This document shows, in pieces, positions 51,951-59,894 of a DNA stretch of 64,000 nucleotides. The number at the start of each line of letters is the position of its first letter. Within the stretch, counting starts at the first letter, position 1. This stretch comes from an uncultured Clostridia bacterium. Its GTDB lineage: Bacteria; Bacillota; Clostridia; Christensenellales; Borkfalkiaceae. The notes beneath the pieces are model-generated. The model was given only the letters and a program-made list of their open reading frames with translations, was not told where the DNA came from and did no database searches. The position numbers and the translations under genes are program-made. The DNA lies in contig CAKNLK010000004.1 in NCBI GenBank assembly GCA_930989535.1, positions 62,001 to 126,000 of the forward strand, read 5' to 3'.

Positions 51951-53725
51951 AGAAGAACGAGTTCAAAAGGGGATTGACGGGGCGTCTGCTCGTCTACGTC
52001 AAACCGTACCGCGGCTACGTCGTCGGCGCGGCGATTTGCAGTTTATTGTATGTGGCGTTCGTTTTGCTCGGGCCGGTGCTGTACGGCTGGGCGATCGACG
52101 CGATGGTCGGCGCGGGGCAGGTGGATTTTCAAGAGGTATACCTCATGTCCGGCGGGTTTGCGCTGTGCGTACTGCTCGCCTTTGCGTCGCAGAAACTGCT
52201 GAATAATTTCGTCAACGCGCTGTGCTACAAGCTGGTGCGCGATTTGCGGAAGGACGCCTTTTACAGCCTCTCCGCCGCGCCCGTCAAGTACGCCGACACG
52301 CACGCGCAGGGCGACGTGATGGCGCGCGTCGTCAACGACGTGGACATTATTTCCGACGGCCTTTTGCAGGGCGTGGCACAATTATTTACGGGCGTTACCA
52401 CCATTTTGGGTACACTCGTCGTCATGTTCGTCATCAACTACATCATCGCGCTGGTCGTCGTGCTGCTCACGCCGCTGTCGCTGTTCGTCGCGGCGTTCAT
52501 TACAAAGCGCACCTTCAAAAATTTCAGCGCGCAGGTCAAGGTGCAGGGCAGGCTCGCCGCCCACACCAAGGAGATGCTATCGGGGCAAAAGGCGGTCGTG
52601 CTGTTCGGGCAGCAGAAACAATCCTTGGAGAAATTCGAGCAAATCGACGCGGAGCTGTACGAAATCGGCTGGCGCGCGCAATTCTCTTCCGCTCTCACTA
52701 ACCCCAGCACGCGGTTCGTCAACGCCGTCATCTATGCGTTCGTCGGCGTACTCGGCGCGGTGTTCTGCCTGATGAGTACGGGCGGCTCGCTCGTGCTCGG
52801 GGGAATGGTGTTGAGCGGCTTCACCACGGGCATGCTCGCCGTGTTTCTGAGCTATGCCAACCAGTACACCAAGCCCTTCAACGAGGTCTCCAACGTCGTC
52901 ACGCAGATGCAGAACGCCTACGCCTCGGCGGCGCGCGTGTTCGAAGTGGTCGACGAGCCGGGCGAAAACCTTGCGGGCACCGAGCATATCGGCAAGGTGC
53001 GCGGCGATATCCGCATCGAAAACGCCTGCTTCTCCTACGAACCCGAGCAAAAGCTCATCGAAAACCTGAACGTAAACGTAAAAGCGGGCAGTAAAATCGC
53101 CATCGTCGGCCCCACGGGTTGCGGTAAAACGACGCTCATCAACCTTTTAATGCGCTTTTACGATTTGAAGAGCGGCGCAATCTACGTCGACGGCGTGAAC
53201 GCGAAGGACATCCCGCTCGACGAATACCGCAAAATGTTCGGCATGGTCTTGCAGGAGAGCTTTCTGGCGAACGAAACGGTCGCCTGGAACATCGCCTACG
53301 GCAGCGAGCACGCCGCCCGCGAACAAATCGAGGCGGCGGCAAAGGCGGCGTACTGCGACTTTTTCATCAACAACTTAGAGCACGGGTACGACACGGTGCT
53401 TTCGAGCAACGTGAGCGTTTCGCAGGGGGAGCGGCAGCTGCTGTGTATCGCCCGCGTGATGCTCGCCGACCCGCCCATGCTGATTTTGGACGAGGCGACC
53501 TCGAACATCGACACGATGACGGAAATGCGCATCCAGCGCGCGTTCGCAAAGATTATGGAGGGGCGCACGTCGTTCATCGTCGCGCACCGCCTTTCCACCA
53601 TTTTGGATGCCGACCTCATTTTGGTGATGAACCACGGCTCGGTCATCGAGCAGGGCACGCACGCGCAGCTGATGGAGCGCAGGGGCTTTTATTACAATCT
53701 CTACAATTCGCAGTTTGCGAAGTAA
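51947..53725 (+). CDS. Heterodimeric ABC exporter 2, catalytic subunit
   Basis: The 592-residue partner has Walker A GPTGCGKTT, catalytic Glu516 in MLILDEATSNID, and the variant signature VSQGERQ typical of catalytic subunits. Its membrane domain keeps the usual NDVD and KYADTHAQGD coupling segments. The ATG overlaps the previous stop (ATGA). It lacks the acidic insertion seen in the equivalent subunit at 26.4 kb, so the two exporters in this window are separate lineages rather than a recent copy. Confidence 0.9.
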   Translation: MKKNEFKRGLTGRLLVYVKPYRGYVVGAAICSLLYVAFVLLGPVLYGWAIDAMVGAGQVDFQEVYLMSGGFALCVLLAFASQKLLNNFVNALCYKLVRDLRKDAFYSLSAAPVKYADTHAQGDVMARVVNDVDIISDGLLQGVAQLFTGVTTILGTLVVMFVINYIIALVVVLLTPLSLFVAAFITKRTFKNFSAQVKVQGRLAAHTKEMLSGQKAVVLFGQQKQSLEKFEQIDAELYEIGWRAQFSSALTNPSTRFVNAVIYAFVGVLGAVFCLMSTGGSLVLGGMVLSGFTTGMLAVFLSYANQYTKPFNEVSNVVTQMQNAYASAARVFEVVDEPGENLAGTEHIGKVRGDIRIENACFSYEPEQKLIENLNVNVKAGSKIAIVGPTGCGKTTLINLLMRFYDLKSGAIYVDGVNAKDIPLDEYRKMFGMVLQESFLANETVAWNIAYGSEHAAREQIEAAAKAAYCDFFINNLEHGYDTVLSSNVSVSQGERQLLCIARVMLADPPMLILDEATSNIDTMTEMRIQRAFAKIMEGRTSFIVAHRLSTILDADLILVMNHGSVIEQGTHAQLMERRGFYYNLYNSQFAK

Positions 53726-53743
53726 TGTGTACAAAATAAAAGG

Positions 53744-53773
53744 GGCGCGCCCGAATTTTCGGGCGCGCCTTTT
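53744..53773 (+). terminator. Terminator of ABC exporter 2
   Basis: A 12-bp stem (53744-53755 with 53758-53769) followed by TTTT. Confidence 0.88.
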
Positions 53774-53829
53774 CGATTTGCTGTTGTATGGATTTTGCGC
53801 GCGCAAAGCGCCGCTTTTGCGGGCGGCTC

Positions 53830-53964
53830 TTACCTCTGCGGCCTGCGCTTTCCGTCCTTGTCGATGAGCATGGTCGGCCGCTCGTCCTTGAGCGCCATCA
53901 GGTAGTCGTTGTACTGCTGATCGGTCAGCGTGCGCACCTTTTCCTTCTTTTTCTTCTTTGCCAT
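53830..53964 (-). CDS. 44-residue basic small protein
   Basis: On the minus strand an ATG eight bases after GAGGTGAT opens a frame of 44 residues: MAKKKKKEKVRTLTDQQYND followed by YLMALKDERP and TMLIDKDGKRRPQR. It is highly charged, with a Lys-rich start and a predicted central helix. I do not recognise a family. It lies in the gap between the ABC exporter and the HTH-membrane gene, 55 bases upstream of neither promoter seen, so its promoter is unclear. The good ribosome site and balanced codon use support a real gene. Confidence 0.6.
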   Translation of the reverse strand: MAKKKKKEKVRTLTDQQYNDYLMALKDERPTMLIDKDGKRRPQR

Positions 53965-54019
53965 AAAAATCACCTCGTTGGGGTTTTCCACAAGTATCGG
54001 CAATGGCGGAGCTTTTTAT

Positions 54020-54982
54020 TCATCGTTTCTCATCCCGCGGGTGCGCCGCGAGATACTTTTTCCGCTTTGCAAAATAGAAGGGCGTTGCGGCAAGTAAGAT
54101 AAAGACCGTAACGGTTACGGAAACGATAGACATCGTATTATCGCTCTGCTGTAAGGTTGTACTGGCGATATAAAGCCAAATTACGTTGAAGACGAACGCA
54201 ATTAGAATGGCAATTCCGTAAGTTAAAAAGAAAATAAAGAGTCGATAGCGCAAAAATTTTCGCTCGTTTTCGGTAAAATGTGTACTTTTTGATTTGAGGA
54301 GCAGATAGATAAATCCTGTGCCTGCAAATGCGACTGCAGCGCCGATTGTGCCGTACAAAAACGAGGAGTTGATGGAAAGCCCCCAATGCGCCGGCACAAA
54401 TACGTGCGGAAAGATAAACCCGAACGCCGCGGCGCAGGCAATGCACACCCGCCCGCGGATGCGGAAGAGGTATGCAAAAAATTGTTCGGCGGCTTCCGCT
54501 TCGAATTCGTCCTGCGATACGAGGAAGGCGGCGCGCCTGCACGCGATCAGAGTGACGAACAGGGATGCCGCCAGCAAAATCAACCCGATAAAAAAGCCGA
54601 GCCTGCTCTGGAACGCCGCAAACGCGAGGATGAGTGTGAGCAACGCCGCCAGAACCGCCAGCCCGTAGGATACCATCGCCGCGATGGATACATTGTTTTT
54701 ATACCGCGCGAGCAGGTGCGAAAGCGCCTTTTCCCGCTTCTGCTCGGTCGCCTGCGGCGGCTCGGCGGGGGAGATGCGCTCGCCGCGCAGCAGCTCGTCG
54801 CAGGTAACGCCGTACAGCTCGGCGATAGCGGGCAGCATGGATATGTCGGGCGAGGATGCTCCCGTCTCCCAGCTACTCACCGTTTTATTGGAAACGCCGA
54901 GCCTGTCTGCGGCGTCCTGCTGCGTATAGCCCTTCGATTTTCGCAAAATTGCGAGGAATTCTCCGATTGTCGTTTTTGCCAT
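54020..54982 (-). CDS. XRE-type HTH protein with a C-terminal membrane domain
   Basis: The 320-residue protein has an N-terminal XRE HTH (residues 5-62: LAILRKSKGYTQQDAADRLGVSNKTVSSWE in two short blocks), a hydrophilic linker, and then about six membrane helices. Such one-component membrane regulators are common in Firmicutes and may sense envelope or membrane signals; no target is evident. Start follows AAAGGAG on the minus strand. It is the second HTH-membrane protein of the window (compare 680-3991) but unrelated outside the HTH. Confidence 0.85.
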   Translation of the reverse strand: MAKTTIGEFLAILRKSKGYTQQDAADRLGVSNKTVSSWETGASSPDISMLPAIAELYGVTCDELLRGERISPAEPPQATEQKREKALSHLLARYKNNVSIAAMVSYGLAVLAALLTLILAFAAFQSRLGFFIGLILLAASLFVTLIACRRAAFLVSQDEFEAEAAEQFFAYLFRIRGRVCIACAAAFGFIFPHVFVPAHWGLSINSSFLYGTIGAAVAFAGTGFIYLLLKSKSTHFTENERKFLRYRLFIFFLTYGIAILIAFVFNVIWLYIASTTLQQSDNTMSIVSVTVTVFILLAATPFYFAKRKKYLAAHPRDEKR

Positions 54983-55047
54983 AAATTCTCCTTTGCGCCC
55001 GCGCCGTTCCGCGGCCGCGGCGTTGGCGCACCCGTTTTTTCGCTCCT

Positions 55048-55076
55048 ATTCTATCCGATTCGGAGAAGTTTTGCAA
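55048..55076 (-). promoter_or_regulatory. Promoter of the HTH-membrane protein gene
   Basis: On the minus strand TTGCAA (55071-55076) and TAGAAT (55048-55053) with 17-base spacing. Confidence 0.7.
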
Positions 55077-55167
55077 CCTCTGCAGGTGGAAAATCGCTCC
55101 GAGAACCTTGGAATTTCTCTCAAATGCGGGGAAATGGGCGGATAATTCGCAAAAAGCAATTTTTGTT

Positions 55168-55205
55168 AAAAACCGCGCGCAGGCAATAAAACCTGCGCGC
55201 GGTTT
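55168..55205 (-). terminator. Terminator of the serC-serA operon
   Basis: A 14-bp stem (55170-55183 with 55192-55205) with an 8-base loop, followed on the minus strand by TTTAACAAAAATT. Confidence 0.82.
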
Positions 55206-55244
55206 GATACATATTATAATAAAGTGCGGTAACACATTCGCCGA

Positions 55245-56402
55245 TTAGCCGATCACGCGCACGCGGAGGATGCTGTCCGCCTTCTCGATTTCTTTGATTG
55301 CCTTTTCGGGCAGGGGCTGGTCTAAATCGAGAATCATGTACGCCATGTCCTTTTTCGATTTGTCCAAAAGGTTGGCGATGTTCACGTTCGCGCCCGAAAC
55401 GACGGAGGTGATTTTCGCGATGATGCCCTCCACGTTCTTGTGCATGATGCACACGCGCGCGGGGGTGGTGCGGGGCGCGGATACGTCGGGGAAGTTCACG
55501 CTGTGCGTGATGTTTCCGTTCTCGATGTAGTCGACGAGTTCCTTCGCCGCCATCGCCGCGCAGTTGTCCTCCGCCTCGGGCGTGCTCGCGCCGAGGTGGG
55601 GCACGCAGATTACGTTCTTTGCGCCGATGAGGTTATCGGAGGGGAAGTCGGTGATGTAGCGCTCGATTTTTCCGCTCTCCACGGCCGCGAGCACCGCGTC
55701 CGCGTCGACGAGCTCGCCGCGCGAATTGTTGATGAGCACGGCGCCGTCCTTCATGCGCGCGATGCTCTCCGCGTTGAACATCTTTTCGGTGTCGGGGGTG
55801 AGGGGGACGTGCACGGTGATAAAGTCGGCCGATTTCATCACGGTGTCGAGGTCGGCGGTCTTTACGCGGTTATCGAGGTGCAGCGCGCCCGCCACGGACA
55901 GGTAGGGGTCATAGCCGATGACGTTCATGCCCAAATCGACCGCGGTGTTTGCGACCATCACGCCGATGGCGCCCAGGCCGATGACGCCGAGCGTCTTGCC
56001 GAGGATCTCGTGCCCGACGAAGGCGGATTTGCCCTTTTCGACTGCCTTGGAGATGCCCTCGGTGCCTTTCAGCGTCTTCACCCATTCGATGGCGTCCACG
56101 ATTTTGCGCCCGCCGAGGAAGAGTTCGCAGATGACGAGCTCCTTGACGGCGTTCGCGTTCGCGCCGGGGGTGTTGAACACGACGATGCCCTTTTCGGTGC
56201 AGGCGGGGATGGGGATGTTGTTCGTGCCCGCGCCCGCGCGCGCCACGGCGAGCAGCTCGTCGTTTAAGGGGTATTCGTGCATGTTGAAGCTGCGCAGCAT
56301 GATGCCGGCAGGGTTCTTCGATTCCTTCGTAAAGGTATAGCCCGCGGGGAATTCCTTGTCCGCAACGGGGCTGATTTCGTTTAATTTGAGTATTTCGGGC
56401 AT
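55245..56402 (-). CDS. serA: D-3-phosphoglycerate dehydrogenase
   Basis: The 385-residue enzyme oxidises 3-phosphoglycerate to 3-phosphohydroxypyruvate, the first step of serine synthesis. The D-2-hydroxyacid dehydrogenase fold shows the NAD-binding GLGAIG motif, Arg in NNSRGELVDADA and His in CVPHLGAST; the usual Glu region reads ITDFPSDNL, a variant seen in this short Clostridia subgroup. A C-terminal ACT domain (about 315-385) suggests serine feedback. Start follows AAAAGGAG on the minus strand, 20 bases after serC. Confidence 0.92.
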   Translation of the reverse strand: MPEILKLNEISPVADKEFPAGYTFTKESKNPAGIMLRSFNMHEYPLNDELLAVARAGAGTNNIPIPACTEKGIVVFNTPGANANAVKELVICELFLGGRKIVDAIEWVKTLKGTEGISKAVEKGKSAFVGHEILGKTLGVIGLGAIGVMVANTAVDLGMNVIGYDPYLSVAGALHLDNRVKTADLDTVMKSADFITVHVPLTPDTEKMFNAESIARMKDGAVLINNSRGELVDADAVLAAVESGKIERYITDFPSDNLIGAKNVICVPHLGASTPEAEDNCAAMAAKELVDYIENGNITHSVNFPDVSAPRTTPARVCIMHKNVEGIIAKITSVVSGANVNIANLLDKSKKDMAYMILDLDQPLPEKAIKEIEKADSILRVRVIG

Positions 56403-56422
56403 GGTAGAATCTCCTTTTCGCG

Positions 56423-57496
56423 TTACGCGTTTTCCTTTTCGAATTTCTTCATGAACTCGATGAGCGCCTTGACGCCTTCGACGGGCATCGCGTTGTAGAT
56501 GGAGGCGCGCATGCCGCCCACGAGCCTGTGCCCCTTGAGCGAAACGAGCCCCGCCGCCTTCGATTCCTTCACGAACTTCTCGTCCAGCTCTTTGGACGGA
56601 GTCACGAAAGGCACGTTCATGATGGAGCGGTATTCCTTTACGACGCTGTTGGTGTAGAACTTGGAATTGTCGATAAAGTCGTACAAAAGCCCGGCTTTAT
56701 ATTCGTTGACCTTGTTGATTTCCTTGATGCCGCCCAGCTTTTTGAGGTGACGGAACACGAGGTTCGCCATGTAGATGGAGAAGCAGGGGGGCGTGTTGTA
56801 GAGGGAGCCGTTCTCTGCCTGAATTTTCCATTTGAGCATGGTCGGGCAGGCGGGCAGGGGGTTCTCGATGAGGTCTTTGCGCGCGATGACGATGGTCACG
56901 CCCGCGGGGGCGACGTTCTTCTGCGCGCCCGCATAGATGACGCCGAACTTCGTGACGTCGACTTCGCGGGAGAGGATTTCCGAGCTCATGTCGGCGACGA
57001 GGGGCGCCTTCACGTTCGGGAATTTGATATAGCGGGTGCCGAAAATGGTGTTGTTGGAGCAGATGTGCACGTAATCCGCGTCGTCGTTGAACGCGATTTT
57101 GTCCACATCGGGGATATAGGTATACGTTTTATCCTCGGAGGAAGCGACTTTGCGCGCATCGCCGTAAATCTGCCCTTCCTGCCAGGCTTTTTTGGAGAAG
57201 TTGCCCGTAACGACGTAATCCGCCTTGCCCGTGTGCATGAGGTTGAGTGGAACCGCCGCAAACTGCTGGCTCGCGCCGCCCTGTACGAAGAGCACGCAGT
57301 AATCTTCGGGGATGTTCATCAGCTCGCGCAGGTTTGCTTCCGCCTCTTCGACGATGGCGGAAAAGGCCTTGTCGCGGTGGGAAATCTCGCACACGCTCAT
57401 GCCGGTGCCGGCAAAATCCAAAAGCTCTCTCTGCGCCTCTTCCAAAACTTCGAGGGGAAGCATGGAAGGCCCTGCCGAAAAATTGTAAACTCTCAT
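56423..57496 (-). CDS. serC: Phosphoserine aminotransferase
   Basis: The 357-residue PLP enzyme converts 3-phosphohydroxypyruvate and glutamate to phosphoserine. It shows the family start MRVYNFSAGPSMLPLEVLEE, the FVQGGASQQFAA phosphate-binding segment, the PLP Lys in IYAGAQKNVAPAG, and the late GHRLVGGMRASIYNAMP. ATG at 57496 is the correct start because the longer frame runs into promoter sequence; AAAGGAG lies upstream. First gene of the serC-serA operon; the phosphatase serB is not in the window. Confidence 0.95.
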   Translation of the reverse strand: MRVYNFSAGPSMLPLEVLEEAQRELLDFAGTGMSVCEISHRDKAFSAIVEEAEANLRELMNIPEDYCVLFVQGGASQQFAAVPLNLMHTGKADYVVTGNFSKKAWQEGQIYGDARKVASSEDKTYTYIPDVDKIAFNDDADYVHICSNNTIFGTRYIKFPNVKAPLVADMSSEILSREVDVTKFGVIYAGAQKNVAPAGVTIVIARKDLIENPLPACPTMLKWKIQAENGSLYNTPPCFSIYMANLVFRHLKKLGGIKEINKVNEYKAGLLYDFIDNSKFYTNSVVKEYRSIMNVPFVTPSKELDEKFVKESKAAGLVSLKGHRLVGGMRASIYNAMPVEGVKALIEFMKKFEKENA

Positions 57497-57574
57497 AACC
57501 TTTGCTCCTTTTATTGATTGTTTATCATATCGACCGTTTAACATAAGGATTTCTGTAATCAAACGTTCCATATT

Positions 57575-57603
57575 ATTATATAATAATTGCGTTTCTTTTT
57601 CAA
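57575..57603 (-). promoter_or_regulatory. Promoter of serC-serA
   Basis: On the minus strand TTGAAA (57598-57603) and TATAAT (57575-57580) with 17-base spacing; the leader of about 70 bases holds no recognisable riboswitch. Confidence 0.8.
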
Positions 57604-57703
57604 GTCTTTGGGCCGTGAAACGGAAAAGAAATAATTTTTTTGTCATTTTTCCCGTTTCCGTATAAAAAGTTCCCATCTTTGTCAAAAATAATGCGACAAA
57701 GTA

Positions 57704-57732
57704 TTTACTTTTTTTCGAAAATGTAGTAAAAT
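57704..57732 (+). promoter_or_regulatory. Promoter of the 610-residue unknown gene
   Basis: TTTACT (57704-57709) and TAAAAT (57727-57732) with 17-base spacing; a second TATAAT overlaps at 57732-57737. Confidence 0.6.
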
Positions 57733-57791
57733 ATAATAAAGGATAATAGTAGTACTTTAAAGAATCGAGGCTGCGGCTTCAAGGGGGCACT

Positions 57792-59624
57792 ATGTCTGAA
57801 TCCATTCAACAGAAACTGAACGGCCTTTCTCCTGTGGAGAGGCTCAAGGCAACGGACAAATATCTGGCAGAAATGCGCGATATCCTCGCTTCGATGGACG
57901 AAATCGCCGCTCTGCGCGCCAGCCGCGGCGAACCCGCGTCCGACGAGTTCGGCGGCTATAAGCGCTCGACGGTCGTCAAGTTCGTTGCGGAACTGGAAAA
58001 ACAGAAGAGCGCGATTCTCGACGAGATTGCCCGCAGCGAGCAGAAAAACGCGGAGCGCGCCGAGCGCGACCGCGCCGAAAAGCAGCGGCTGCAGGAGGAA
58101 AAGCGCGCGTTGGAACGCGCAGCGGCCCTCCCCGCGGCACAGGCGCAGGAGAACAACAGGGCAATCGGGGAGCTCTCCAAAAAGGTGGATTCCCTCGCCA
58201 TCTCCTCGCAGGACAGCGCCGTTGCGAGCTTCCGCAAGGGGGATGCGTCCCTCGCCATCGAGAGCATGTATACGGGGCTTTCCCTCGACATCGAAAAGAT
58301 GCGCGACGATATTCTGCAGGAGATGAAGTACTCCTACAAGCAGGATATGGCGATTTACGACGACCTCGCCGAAAAAATCGATTCCCTCAAAAAAGCGGAT
58401 AATTCCGCCCTCGAAGAGACGCTCAAACCCATGGGCGACAACATCACCGCCATGGGCGAAAACATCGGCGCGATGAGCGAAAAGCTGAACGCGCTTGCCC
58501 CCGTCGATTACGAGGCGATTGCCGATAAAGTTGCTTCCCGCGTGGTTTCGGGCGGCATCGATTACGACGTGCTCGCCGAGCGCATCGTCGGCATCATGAC
58601 CGGCGAAAACGCGCCCCAGACCAAGGGCGACAGCTCCGCCATGGCAGAGCTTTCCTCGATGGAGCGCAAAATCGACGAACTGAAAAATACATTGAACGGT
58701 GCGGTCAGCGTCAAGCAGATGCCCGAGTTCAAAAAGCTCGACGGCCTGATTGCCGATTATCTGCGCACCCTTTCCTACGATACCATCCCCGATATGCTGA
58801 TTGCGGCGAACGCAATCAAAGACCTTGCCAACCGCTACATCGTCAGCGGCAACGCCCTGCGCGGCGAAACCATGCTTTCCGATTTGCGCATGCGCCTCGA
58901 ACGCGTGAACGTATGGGGTTCGAGCGCCATCGAGGCAATTGCGGACGCCGTCACGGCGCACAATCTGCCCGTAACCTATTCCAAGGACGCGATGGACGCG
59001 TTCAAGGCGGCGGTTCTCGAATTTGAGCAGAGCCCCGCGCTCCCGTCCGACGAGCTCGCGCAGAAACTCCTCCGCGCCAAGCAGACGCTGTTCTGCGATG
59101 CGGACATGGAGGCGATGGATAAAGAGACGCTCGAGGAAATCCTCGAAATCCGCGAGGAGGTCGGCGACGCCGTTCCCGACGAGGGGAAGGTCGCAAACCT
59201 CACCGAGCTGAAAAAGGAGCTCATGTCTTTCGGGCTTTCCTATTTTGTCGATTTGACGCCCGCGCTGCCGAACGACGACGCGGCTCCCGCCGCGGCTTCC
59301 GTCGATACGCAGGTGATTTTGGAGGCGATTGCGCGCCTGGGCGCGGCGCCTGCCCAGCAGAAGAGCGAGCCTGCGGAAGAGGAAAAGACGGAGGATATCC
59401 GCGCAAAGCTGAACGAGATTGCGGCCGCGCGCTCTGCCGCTCCCGCGAAAAAGCGCAATCTGCGCCCCGCCGTTTCCTCCAAGGACAACAAGGTGGAAAA
59501 GACGGAGCAACCCCTCCGCATCGTGCGCCGCAGCATCAAAACGGCGGACGACAACCCCGGCTCCCTCTCCAAGGAAATCGTGGAACAGCTCGCCGTAAAG
59601 ATTGCGAACAGCAGGGTTAAATAG
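57792..59624 (+). CDS. Large coiled-coil protein of unknown function
   Basis: The 610-residue protein has no signal peptide or membrane helix. Residues about 60-125 form a charged coiled coil (ELEKQKSAILDEIARSEQKN, EKQRLQEEKRALERA); about 185-215 and 290-305 are further helical segments. A duplicated phrase (VDYEAIADKVASRVVSGG then IDYDVLAERIVG) marks the middle, a conserved-looking alpha-helical region spans about 310-470, and an Ala/Pro-rich segment and basic tail (IVRRSIK) close it. I do not recognise a family; it may be lineage-specific and structural. ATG follows AAGGGGGC. It lies upstream of the RNase J gene but 270 bases away. Confidence 0.7.
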   Translation: MSESIQQKLNGLSPVERLKATDKYLAEMRDILASMDEIAALRASRGEPASDEFGGYKRSTVVKFVAELEKQKSAILDEIARSEQKNAERAERDRAEKQRLQEEKRALERAAALPAAQAQENNRAIGELSKKVDSLAISSQDSAVASFRKGDASLAIESMYTGLSLDIEKMRDDILQEMKYSYKQDMAIYDDLAEKIDSLKKADNSALEETLKPMGDNITAMGENIGAMSEKLNALAPVDYEAIADKVASRVVSGGIDYDVLAERIVGIMTGENAPQTKGDSSAMAELSSMERKIDELKNTLNGAVSVKQMPEFKKLDGLIADYLRTLSYDTIPDMLIAANAIKDLANRYIVSGNALRGETMLSDLRMRLERVNVWGSSAIEAIADAVTAHNLPVTYSKDAMDAFKAAVLEFEQSPALPSDELAQKLLRAKQTLFCDADMEAMDKETLEEILEIREEVGDAVPDEGKVANLTELKKELMSFGLSYFVDLTPALPNDDAAPAAASVDTQVILEAIARLGAAPAQQKSEPAEEEKTEDIRAKLNEIAAARSAAPAKKRNLRPAVSSKDNKVEKTEQPLRIVRRSIKTADDNPGSLSKEIVEQLAVKIANSRVK

Positions 59625-59894
59625 AGATAGAATTTTTCCCGCAGCCGCCTTCGGGCGGCTCGGCGGGTATTTGCTGCAGAAAAGGCAGAACGCAGAGTTG
59701 CGCCCGGTTTTTTTGTTGCGGGCGCGCGGTTGCGCCGCCGTAAGTCCGGCACCTTTCGCGGCGGAATACAGAACAATAAAACAGGGTCGGGCTTCGTTTC
59801 GGCGGAGTCGAACAGCGGGGGTTGAATGTTGCAGTTCAGCCCTCTGTTTGCGCTTGCGCCGCAAAGCCGCGATTCGGTAAAAAAGGAGTATATT
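59625..59894 (+). other. Region before the RNase J gene
   Basis: A hairpin with a TTCG loop (arms 59643-59649 and 59654-59660) lies just after the previous stop, without a T run. The rest holds no gene; the RNase J frame is open through it but lacks a ribosome site before 59881. Confidence 0.5.

Noticed and set aside
53790-53830. Additional copy of repeat B near 53.8 kb
   Set aside because: It shares only a short GCAAA/TTTGC hairpin motif, which can arise by chance in terminator-like sequence.
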